From assembly GCA_045654545.1 (NCBI GenBank), contig JAZONO010000146.1, positions 1-13,848 on the forward strand: a stretch of DNA of 13,848 nt. The letters are read 5' to 3'. Position 1 is the first letter of the stretch, and every line of letters begins with the position of its first letter. Shown one piece after another: positions 1 to 5,959 of the stretch. The stretch comes from SIG588 sp045654545 (GTDB taxonomy: Bacteria > Bacillota > Clostridia > Oscillospirales > Acutalibacteraceae). The notes under the pieces were generated by a model. That model saw only the letters and a program-made list of their open reading frames with translations, searched no databases and was not told where the DNA came from. Made by a program: the position numbers and the translations under genes.

Positions 1-60
1 TTCGAACCCCCGGCCTTTGGAATCGGAATCCACTGCGATATCCAGCTTCGCCACGGGCGG
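1..60 (-). tRNA. tRNA-Arg (anticodon CCG), 5' portion, cut by window edge
   Basis: Read on the minus strand, the sequence gives a 7-nt acceptor strand (CCGCCCG), TG at positions 8-9, D stem GCGA/TCGC around a loop with the conserved GG, and an anticodon arm GTGGA-TTCCGAT-TCCAA (4 of 5 pairs; the outermost is G-A). A short variable loop, T stem GGGGG and TTCGAA of the T loop follow. T33 precedes anticodon CCG and A37 follows, so it reads CGG arginine codons. The 3' half of the T arm and the acceptor 3' strand lie beyond base 1, so the acceptor stem cannot be checked and base 60 as the 5' end is inferred from D-arm spacing. Confidence 0.85.
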
Positions 61-65
61 AAATG

Positions 66-89
66 TGTGCCCACCGTGTGGTGGGCACA
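66..89 (-). other. Perfect 10-bp hairpin at the tRNA-Arg transcription start
   Basis: TGTGCCCACC, a four-base loop, then GGTGGGCACA: a perfect inverted repeat between the tRNA promoter and the mature tRNA 5' end. Transcription from the -10 at 94-99 should start near base 87, so the hairpin would form the very 5' end of the precursor, or act as DNA as an operator. No T-run follows on either strand, so it is not a standard terminator. Confidence 0.6.
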
Positions 90-93
90 GGTT

Positions 94-122
94 AGTATAC
101 ACGATTTCAATCGGCTTTGCAA
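94..122 (-). promoter_or_regulatory. Sigma-A promoter for tRNA-Arg
   Basis: On the minus strand: -35 TTGCAA (122-117), 17-bp spacer, -10 TATACT (99-94). The predicted start near base 87 is about 27 nt before the mature tRNA. It lies downstream of the ACT gene stop at 139, so the tRNA can be transcribed independently of the ior operon. Confidence 0.7.
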
Positions 123-138
123 GCCTTTTTACAAATTT

Positions 139-576
139 TCAGGAAAACATCGCGTGCAGTTCTTCATCGTTCAGCACGCGCACGCCGGCCTCCTGCAACA
201 GCGCGGTTGCCGCCTCGTTATCCGTCACACGCATCACGACGTAGGCATACCCCTTTTGCGGCGTGATGAACGCATACACGTATTCCAGACCGATATTGTT
301 ATCCGACAGCGTTTTCACTGCCGCCGCAAAGCCGCCGGGGGTATCGTCCACCGCCACGCCGAGCACCGCGTTCACCGACACCACGCAATGTGCCGCCTGC
401 AACGCCGCCACCGCTTTGTCGGTATCGTTCACGATCATGCGCAAAATGCCGTAATCGGTGGTGTCTGCCAACGACAACGCGCGAATGTCCACGCCATTTT
501 CCGCCAGCACGCGCATAATTTGGGCGAGTTCGCCTTTTTTGTTTTCCACAAAAACCGAAAGCTGTTTGATGGTCAT
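139..576 (-). CDS. Tandem ACT-domain protein of the ior/paaK operon
   Basis: The 145-residue protein is made of two ACT modules, about residues 1-70 and 71-145. The first begins TIKQLSVFVENKKGELAQIM, a typical ACT beta-alpha segment. ACT domains bind small ligands, usually amino acids, and this stand-alone double-ACT type recurs beside indolepyruvate oxidoreductase and PaaK genes, so a role in sensing aromatic amino acids or aryl acids is likely but inferred. The start is ATG 576, eight bases after GGAG, instead of the in-frame ATG 585, which lies within that Shine-Dalgarno spacing. The paaK-like stop is 12 nt upstream, so the two are co-transcribed. It is the last gene of the operon; no convincing terminator follows. 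Confidence 0.88.
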   Translation of the reverse strand: MTIKQLSVFVENKKGELAQIMRVLAENGVDIRALSLADTTDYGILRMIVNDTDKAVAALQAAHCVVSVNAVLGVAVDDTPGGFAAAVKTLSDNNIGLEYVYAFITPQKGYAYVVMRVTDNEAATALLQEAGVRVLNDEELHAMFS

Positions 577-588
577 ATCACACACTCC

Positions 589-1899
589 TTACACCAGGTT
601 GCGTTTATCGATCACGCGCACGGCTTTGCCTTCACTGCGCGCAATGCTCTTGGGTGCCACCAGGTGCACCTTCGGGCTGATGCCGAGCATGGTCTTCATC
701 GCGTTCGCCAACGCACTTTCGAGCGCTTCCACCTCACGCACCGTATCGATGACCTGATCGGGATTCATTTCCACGTTCACGTCGAAGGTGTCGTTGTTGT
801 TGGCGCGATCCACGATGATCTGATAGTTCGGCTGATACCCTTCGTTCAAAAGCACGGTTTCGATCTGGCTCGGGAACACGTTGACACCGCGGATGATCAT
901 CATATCGTCACTGCGGCCCATCGGTTTGGACATCTTGACATGAGTGCGTCCGCACGAACAGGGCTTACGGGTGAGCACGCAGATGTCACGCGTGCGGTAA
1001 CGCAGGAGAGGAAACGCTTCCTTATCCAGCGCGGTGAACACCAATTCACCCTTGCTGCCTTCGGGCAACACCTCACCCGTATCGGGATCAATGATCTCGG
1101 CCAGGAAGTGATCCTCATTGATATGCATACCCGACTGCTCACAACATTCAAACGCCACACCGGGACCCGACGTTTCGGTCAAGCCGTAGATGTCGTATGC
1201 TTTGATACCGAGCGTTTCTTCAATACCGCGGCGCATCTCTTCGGTCCACGGTTCGGCACCGAAGATACCGGCTTTGAGCGGAATCTGATCGGGGGTCATC
1301 CCCATCTCTTTAAGTGATTCACCGACATATGCCGCATAAGACGGGGTGCAACACAAAATGGTCGCGCCCAAATCGTTCATGAACTGGATCTGACGTTCGG
1401 TGTTACCCGAAGACATCGGCAAGGTGAGGCAACCCACGCGGTGGGAACCGCCGTGCAGACCTGCGCCACCCGTGAACAGGCCGTAGCCGTAGGCCACTTG
1501 GCACACATCCTCCTTCGTGCCGCCTGCCGCCACGATCGCACGCGCACAGCAATCTTCCCACAGATCCACGTCATGCTGGGTGTAGAACGCCACCACGCGG
1601 CGGCCTGTCGTGCCCGACGTGGAGTGAATACGCACGCATTCCGAAAGCGGCTTGGCAAGCAAGCCATAAGGGTAGGCGTCGCGCAGATCCGCTTTGCTCA
1701 AAAACGGCAACAGATGCATATCTTCGATTCCGTGAATGTCGTCGGGGGTCACACCCTTTTCCTCCATCAGGGCACGGTAGTACGGCACGTTGTCATACAC
1801 GTGACGCACCTGTTTGACCAACTTTTCGGATTGGAGCTTTTTCAGTTCCTCCACCGGCATGGTTTCGATCTCCGGCTGATAGTAATGCTGTTCTGCCAC
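589..1899 (-). CDS. paaK: Phenylacetate-CoA ligase family (AMP-forming arylacetate-CoA ligase)
   Basis: Cytoplasmic adenylate-forming enzyme expected to convert an arylacetate, ATP and CoA to arylacetyl-CoA. From GTG 1899 it has 436 residues, the usual PaaK length. Visible motifs are the phosphate loop STSGTTGRR (about 93-101), YGLTETSGPG (238-247), the hinge-proximal YRTRDI (301-306), GRSDDMMIIRGVNVFPSQIE (328-347) and the C-terminal lysine motif SEGKAVRVID (422-431). The iorB stop TAA at 1913 is followed at once by GGAG. ATG 1908 abuts that site, so GTG 1899 at spacing 9 is the better start, though ATG 1908 is possible. Placement after iorAB suggests the substrates are phenylacetate, 4-hydroxyphenylacetate or indoleacetate; which one cannot be read from sequence. 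Confidence 0.92.
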   Translation of the reverse strand: MAEQHYYQPEIETMPVEELKKLQSEKLVKQVRHVYDNVPYYRALMEEKGVTPDDIHGIEDMHLLPFLSKADLRDAYPYGLLAKPLSECVRIHSTSGTTGRRVVAFYTQHDVDLWEDCCARAIVAAGGTKEDVCQVAYGYGLFTGGAGLHGGSHRVGCLTLPMSSGNTERQIQFMNDLGATILCCTPSYAAYVGESLKEMGMTPDQIPLKAGIFGAEPWTEEMRRGIEETLGIKAYDIYGLTETSGPGVAFECCEQSGMHINEDHFLAEIIDPDTGEVLPEGSKGELVFTALDKEAFPLLRYRTRDICVLTRKPCSCGRTHVKMSKPMGRSDDMMIIRGVNVFPSQIETVLLNEGYQPNYQIIVDRANNNDTFDVNVEMNPDQVIDTVREVEALESALANAMKTMLGISPKVHLVAPKSIARSEGKAVRVIDKRNLV

Positions 1900-1912
1900 T
1901 GAAGCCATCTCC

Positions 1913-2485
1913 TTATGCATTGTAACCCAGTTCAAACGCTTTCTTATTCATCTCGACAAATTTAGGTGCCACACTTTGCTCGATGGCATGGATCCATTTG
2001 TCGTAATCCACGGAGAAATACTTGGCCAGGCGACCCATCAACACGATGTTCACCGCTTTGGCAGAACCTGCCTGCACCGCCAGCGACAACGCATCCAGCG
2101 CATCCACCTTCACACCGGCGGCAACCATATCGTCCAGCACGCCTTCGGGATACACCGCCGCACCCGTGATCACAGGCATCGGGTCGATCTGCTGGGTGTT
2201 CACAATCACCGTGCCACCCGGTTTCAGGCACGCCGTGTGGCGCGCCGCTTCCAACTTTTCAAACGAAACGATGAAATCCGCTTCACCCTTCTCAATAACG
2301 GGAGAGTATACCTTGTCGCCGAATTGCACGTAGGTCACGACCGAACCGCCGCGCTGACTCATGCCGTGCACTTCGGACACCTTCACGTCGTATCCCTCGT
2401 CCACCAACAGGCGACCGAGCAATTTACTTGCGAGCAGAGAACCCTGACCGCCGACACCGACGATCATCAAACGCACCGTGTTCAT
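1913..2485 (-). CDS. iorB: Indolepyruvate ferredoxin oxidoreductase, beta subunit
   Basis: The 190-residue gamma/beta-type subunit of the oxygen-sensitive enzyme that oxidatively decarboxylates aryl pyruvates to arylacetyl-CoA, reducing ferredoxin. The N-terminus has the nucleotide-fold motif GVGGQG (residues 10-15), followed by the family signature SEVHGMSQRGGSVVTYVQFG (37-56). Length and both motifs match IorB. Its ATG overlaps the iorA stop in an ATGA arrangement, with a GGGGGTG Shine-Dalgarno inside iorA, which indicates translational coupling and matched stoichiometry with the alpha subunit. Confidence 0.94.
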   Translation of the reverse strand: MNTVRLMIVGVGGQGSLLASKLLGRLLVDEGYDVKVSEVHGMSQRGGSVVTYVQFGDKVYSPVIEKGEADFIVSFEKLEAARHTACLKPGGTVIVNTQQIDPMPVITGAAVYPEGVLDDMVAAGVKVDALDALSLAVQAGSAKAVNIVLMGRLAKYFSVDYDKWIHAIEQSVAPKFVEMNKKAFELGYNA

Positions 2486-4209
2486 TCGTTCACACCCCCG
2501 ATCGCATCAAACGCGCACAGTTGCTCACACACGCCGCAACCGACACACAAGGTCTCGTCAATATCCGCTTTGCCGTCCTTCATGCGAATGGCGGGACAGC
2601 CGAGTTTCATGCACTTCTTACAACTGCGGCACTTATCCGCATCCACCTTCACGGGCGGTTTCGTCTTGACCGATTTGAGCAACACGCACGGACGGCGCGA
2701 AATGATGACCGACGGCGCATCCACCGCCAACTCTTCTTTCAACACCGCTTCGCACGCCGCGAGATCGTACGGATCGACTACGCGCACACGCTCGATACCC
2801 ACCGCATGGCAAAGGGTTTCGAGATCGATCTTGGCGGCAGGGTCGCCCTTAATGTTGTAACCCGTGGTGGGGTTTTGCTGATGCCCCGTCATACCCGTGA
2901 TGGAGTTATCCAAGATGATGACGGTGGAATTGGATCCGTTATACGCAATGTTCACCAGACCCGTGATGCCCGAGTGCATAAAGGTGGAGTCACCGATGAC
3001 CGCCACCGCCGGGTTTTGATTACCTGCCTTGTTAAAACCGTGCAGACCCGACACCGAAGCGCCCATGCACAAGGTAGAATCCAACGCACACAGCGGCGGT
3101 TGCGCACCAAGGGTGTAACAGCCGATGTCACCGATCACCGTGACCTTGTTCTTCGCCAAGGTGTAATACATACCGCGGTGCGGACAGCCGGCACACATCA
3201 CGGGCGGACGCACGGGAATCGCGGTGGAAAGCGTGGTGTGTTCCTTTTGCGGCAAGCCGAACACGTCGGCCACCGTGCGCTGCGAAAACTCGCCGATGTT
3301 GGTGAAGAGTTCCTTGCCCTCCACCTTCACGCCGATGGCGGTGCAATGGGCTTCCAGCACGCCGTCCAACTCTTCGATCACCACCACGCGATCCACAGCG
3401 GCCGCAAAATCGCGGATGAGTTTGGTGGGCAGAGGATGCACCATACCGAGTTTCAACACGCTCACCGATTCACCAAATGTCTCACGCACGTATTGATACG
3501 ATGCACCCGACGTGATGATGCCGAGGGTCTTTTCCCCCATCTCCACACGGTTGAACGGGCAATCCTCCGCATACGCCGCCAGCGCCGCCGTGCGTGCTTC
3601 CACCACGGGGTGGCGCTTTTTTGCGTTGCCCGGCATCATGATGTACTTTTCGGGGGTTTTCACATAGGGGCGGTTTTCACGCGCTTCACGCTCCGCCGTT
3701 TCCACAATGCTCTGCGCGTGGGCAATACGGGTGCACACACGAAGCAACACAGGGGTGTCAAACTCTTCCGACAGCGCAAACGCCGCCTTGGCAAACGCCA
3801 GCGATTCCGCCGAATCGGCAGGTTCCAGCATCGGCACCTTCGCCGCCACGGCATAGTGACGGGAATCCTGCTCGTTCTGCGAGGAGTGCATACCGGGATC
3901 GTCCGCCACGCACACCACCAAGCCGCCGTTCACGCCCGTGTAGGACATGGTGAACAACGGGTCTGCCGCCACGTTTAACCCTACGTGTTTCATGGCGCAG
4001 GCACTGCGCGCACCTGCCATCGAAGCACCAAACGCGACTTCCATCGCCACTTTTTCGTTGGGTGCCCATTCGCAATACAGTTCGTCGTATTTCGCGGCGT
4101 ATTCCGTGATCTCGGTACTGGGAGTACCGGGATAACTGGACACCACGGTGCAACCGGCTTCATACAAGCCGCGCGCCACCGCCGCGTTACCGATCATCAG
4201 TTGTTTCAC
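2482..4209 (-). CDS. iorA: Indolepyruvate ferredoxin oxidoreductase, alpha subunit
   Basis: The 575-residue catalytic subunit carrying thiamine diphosphate and two [4Fe-4S] clusters; with IorB it makes arylacetyl-CoA from indolepyruvate, phenylpyruvate or hydroxyphenylpyruvate. It starts KQLMIGNAAVARGLYEAG, the usual IorA N-terminus. The TPP region is VIGDSTFMHSG through ILDNSITGMTG, and MCAGCPHRG is present in the middle. The C-terminal ferredoxin domain has C-x2-C-x2-C-x4-CP (CRSC start) and C-x2-C-x2-C-x3-C (CVGC start). GTG 4209 is chosen because GGAG lies 7 nt upstream; the upstream in-frame codon at 4233 has no site, and ATG 4215 is only 1 nt from GGAG. It is the first gene of the operon. 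Confidence 0.94.
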   Translation of the reverse strand: MKQLMIGNAAVARGLYEAGCTVVSSYPGTPSTEITEYAAKYDELYCEWAPNEKVAMEVAFGASMAGARSACAMKHVGLNVAADPLFTMSYTGVNGGLVVCVADDPGMHSSQNEQDSRHYAVAAKVPMLEPADSAESLAFAKAAFALSEEFDTPVLLRVCTRIAHAQSIVETAEREARENRPYVKTPEKYIMMPGNAKKRHPVVEARTAALAAYAEDCPFNRVEMGEKTLGIITSGASYQYVRETFGESVSVLKLGMVHPLPTKLIRDFAAAVDRVVVIEELDGVLEAHCTAIGVKVEGKELFTNIGEFSQRTVADVFGLPQKEHTTLSTAIPVRPPVMCAGCPHRGMYYTLAKNKVTVIGDIGCYTLGAQPPLCALDSTLCMGASVSGLHGFNKAGNQNPAVAVIGDSTFMHSGITGLVNIAYNGSNSTVIILDNSITGMTGHQQNPTTGYNIKGDPAAKIDLETLCHAVGIERVRVVDPYDLAACEAVLKEELAVDAPSVIISRRPCVLLKSVKTKPPVKVDADKCRSCKKCMKLGCPAIRMKDGKADIDETLCVGCGVCEQLCAFDAIGGVNE

Positions 4210-4228
4210 GTACATTCTCCTTTTCTGC

Positions 4229-4242
4229 GGCACACCTGTGCC
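4229..4242 (-). other. Short palindrome in the iorA 5' leader
   Basis: GGCACA-CC-TGTGCC lies between the predicted start near 4253 and the iorA Shine-Dalgarno. It could be a 5' stem-loop that stabilises the mRNA or a half-turn operator; nothing in the sequence decides between these. Confidence 0.35.
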
Positions 4243-4259
4243 AAAACATTCATGAAGGC

Positions 4260-4288
4260 ATTATACCACACGTGTTTTCATTCGACAA
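4260..4288 (-). promoter_or_regulatory. Promoter of the iorAB-paaK-ACT operon
   Basis: On the minus strand: -35 TTGTCG (4288-4283), 17-bp spacer, perfect -10 TATAAT (4265-4260). The predicted leader is about 45 nt to GTG 4209. It is the only clear promoter for the four minus-strand genes. Confidence 0.8.
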
Positions 4289-4350
4289 GTCTTTTTTGTT
4301 CGTTTCCATGCGTAATCTTACTCATATTTTCTATGTTTTTCAAAATTTTC

Positions 4351-4379
4351 TTGTATCGGCACCCGTTTCGGTTTATACT
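4351..4379 (+). promoter_or_regulatory. Promoter of the amidohydrolase gene, abutted by repeat copy 1
   Basis: -35 TTGTAT (4351-4356), 17-bp spacer, -10 TATACT (4374-4379). The TA target dinucleotide of the 273-bp element (4379-4380) uses the last T of the -10 box, so the box stays intact and transcription should start a few bases inside the element, near 4386. With the element removed, the promoter would sit about 20 bp before the gene's Shine-Dalgarno. Confidence 0.7.
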
Positions 4380-4380
4380 A

Positions 4381-4653
4381 GGTTAAGCCAACAAATCCGA
4401 GCTCCGTTTTGGGAAGGGGGATTTTCGCCCTGTCGGCGTTAAAATGCTCGGCAATCCACAAGGATTACCTCCGCTTTTGCCTTGACAGAACAAAAATCCG
4501 CTCTTTCCAAAATCTACGACCTCATAGTGAGGAGATTTCGAGGAATTTTTGTTCCGGTCGGGCGAAGTAATGCTCGCGCCTTACGAGAACGAACGGGGCA
4601 AAAAGTACCGAAATATCCCACCATGAGGCGGGCTCGGATCTGTCGGTTTAACC
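4381..4653 (+). mobile_element. 273-bp MITE-like structured element, copy 1
   Basis: The ends are imperfect inverted repeats of about 27 bp; the left begins GGTTAAGCCAACAAATCCGA and the reverse complement of the right begins GGTTAAACCGACAGATCCGA. TA flanks both sides (4379-4380 and 4654-4655), as in mariner/IS630-type insertion. There is no credible coding capacity. Copy 2 at 9246-9518 has exactly the same length and aligns without gaps, with about 217 of 273 bases identical by hand count. Internal hairpins are at element positions 70-89 and 187-204, and a longer helix pairs 36-45 with 113-122. The source transposase is not in the window. Confidence 0.85.
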
Positions 4654-4675
4654 TAAAACGAAAAAGAGGATGTTT

Positions 4676-5485
4676 ATGGTTGTTGACTTTCACTCCCACG
4701 CCTTTCCCGACACGATTGCCGAGAAAACCATCCAAAAGTTGGCGAACATTTCCAAAACGCACCCGTATCACAATGGCACGGTGGAAGGCCTTGTGCGCTG
4801 TATGAAAGAGGGCGGCATCGACCGCTCGGTGGTGTTGCCGGTGGTGACCGCGCCGCGGCAATTTGAATCGGTCAACCGCTTCGCGGCAGAGCACAACGGG
4901 CAGGACGGGCTGATTTTTTTCGGCGGTATTCACCCCGATTGCGACGAGCCGGAACAAAAGCTCGACACCCTGCTTTCGATGGGGTTGCACGGGGTCAAAT
5001 TCCATCCCGATTATCAAGGTGTGCATTTGGGGGATGAACGGTATATCCGCCTGGTGCGCCACTGCGCCGCACGCGGCATGACGGTGGTGACCCACACAGG
5101 ATTGGATCCGCTCTCCCCCGACGAGGTGCACGCCACGGTGGAGGATATTGAACGCCTGCTGGAGGGGGTCTGCCGCGGCGGTGTGCCGAGTGGATTGAAA
5201 TTGGTGCTGGCGCATTTGGGCGGTGCAGGACAACTGGACGAGGTGGAACGCCGCCTAACCGATGCCCCCGTGTATCTCGACACCGCGTATATGTTGGATC
5301 GCGCGCCTGCCGAACAGGTGGTGCGGCTGTGCCGCCGTCACGGCACCAAGCGCGTGCTGTTTGCCACCGACTCCCCGTGGGGCGAGCCATCCGCTTTTCG
5401 CCGCATCTTCGACACCCTGCCCTTCACCCCCGAAGAACAAGAGGACATTCTGTGGCGCAACGCCGCTTCGTTGCTTGCATTGTAA
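4676..5485 (+). CDS. Metal-dependent amidohydrolase (amidohydrolase_2-like TIM barrel)
   Basis: The 269-residue protein has the ordered metal-ligand pattern of the amidohydrolase superfamily: DFHSH near the N-terminus (H6, H8), GVKFHPDYQG (H110), VVTHTG (H140), LAHLGG (H180) and the catalytic aspartate in FATDSPWG (D232). This resembles predicted TIM-barrel hydrolases/decarboxylases of PF04909; the substrate is unknown. The start is ATG 4676, six bases after AGAGG, in preference to the in-frame ATG 4670 that touches the site. It is a single-gene unit: its own promoter lies upstream, separated by the 273-bp element, and a terminator follows the stop. The element would form most of a leader of about 290 nt. 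Confidence 0.85.
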   Translation: MVVDFHSHAFPDTIAEKTIQKLANISKTHPYHNGTVEGLVRCMKEGGIDRSVVLPVVTAPRQFESVNRFAAEHNGQDGLIFFGGIHPDCDEPEQKLDTLLSMGLHGVKFHPDYQGVHLGDERYIRLVRHCAARGMTVVTHTGLDPLSPDEVHATVEDIERLLEGVCRGGVPSGLKLVLAHLGGAGQLDEVERRLTDAPVYLDTAYMLDRAPAEQVVRLCRRHGTKRVLFATDSPWGEPSAFRRIFDTLPFTPEEQEDILWRNAASLLAL

Positions 5486-5490
5486 CGCGC

Positions 5491-5524
5491 AAAACGACCG
5501 TTTTTTCACACGGTCGTTTTCTAT
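5491..5524 (+). terminator. Terminator after the amidohydrolase gene
   Basis: Inverted repeat AAAACGACCG (5491-5500), 10-nt loop, CGGTCGTTTT (5511-5520), starting six bases after the stop codon. The A-rich left arm and T-rich right arm make it potentially bidirectional; the T-tract is short. Confidence 0.75.
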
Positions 5525-5567
5525 TGTAAAAAATTTTTGAATTCCTATATTTTTTTCGTTTTACCCC

Positions 5568-5596
5568 TTGATTTTTTTCCAGAATGTGGGTACAAT
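5568..5596 (+). promoter_or_regulatory. Sigma-A promoter of groESL
   Basis: -35 TTGATT (5568-5573), 17-bp spacer, -10 TACAAT (5591-5596). The expected start near 5603 is at the left edge of the CIRCE element, so a bound repressor would block initiation. Confidence 0.8.
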
Positions 5597-5601
5597 ACTT
5601 C

Positions 5602-5628
5602 TTGGCACTCAAAGTTCGAGAGTGCTAA
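5602..5628 (+). promoter_or_regulatory. CIRCE operator (HrcA binding site)
   Basis: TTGGCACTC, nine bases, GAGTGCTAA. The CIRCE consensus is TTAGCACTC-N9-GAGTGCTAA, so only one base in the left arm departs. It lies directly downstream of the groES -10 box, the usual place for HrcA repression of chaperonin genes. hrcA itself is not in the window. Confidence 0.96.
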
Positions 5629-5661
5629 AATTGTCGAAACATATTTAGGAGGCGTTTCATT

Positions 5662-5946
5662 ATGACGATAAAACCGCTTGCCGACCGTGTGGTCATTCAG
5701 ATGACCGAAGCAGAGGAGACCACCAAAAGCGGCATCATTTTGGCAGGTACGGCCAAGGAGAAACCGCAAGTTGCCGTTGTGACGGCCGTGGGTCCCGGCG
5801 GCGTGGTGGATGGCAAAGAAATCACCATGCAGGTCAAGGTTGGCGACAAAGTGTTGATCAGCAAATACACCGGCACTGAAGTGAAGGTGGACGGCGAAGA
5901 ATACACCATCGTCCGTCAGGGCGACATTCTCGCAATCGTAGAGTAA
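5662..5946 (+). CDS. groES: Co-chaperonin GroES (Hsp10)
   Basis: The 94-residue protein, normal for GroES, begins MTIKPLADRVVIQ and contains the mobile loop about residues 18-34 (EETTKSGIILAGTAKEK) that docks on GroEL. It ends with the conserved GEEYTIVRQGDILAIVE. Seven copies cap the GroEL ring in the cytoplasm. ATG 5662 follows a strong TTAGGAGG site at spacing 9. A CIRCE operator and promoter precede it and groEL follows after 13 nt, so it is a heat-inducible, HrcA-controlled bicistronic operon. Confidence 0.98.
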   Translation: MTIKPLADRVVIQMTEAEETTKSGIILAGTAKEKPQVAVVTAVGPGGVVDGKEITMQVKVGDKVLISKYTGTEVKVDGEEYTIVRQGDILAIVE

Positions 5947-5959
5947 GGAGGAACCTACT

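Noticed and set aside
113..128. GGCTT/AAGCC followed by TTTTT as a plus-strand terminator
   Set aside because: Three-base loop and five-bp stem, no plus-strand gene upstream, and it overlaps the -35 box of the tRNA promoter.
67..1317. Plus-strand open frame of about 416 codons opposite the ACT and paaK-like genes
   Set aside because: It crosses two well-supported minus-strand genes and their junction; composition is typical of an antisense artefact.
2428..3978. Plus-strand open frame of about 516 codons opposite iorA
   Set aside because: Antisense shadow caused by GC-rich codon use; the iorA frame has TPP and Fe-S motifs and an operon context.
4482..4805. Plus-strand open frame starting inside element copy 1
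   Set aside because: It is out of frame with the amidohydrolase and runs from non-coding repeat into that gene; no ribosome site or domain.
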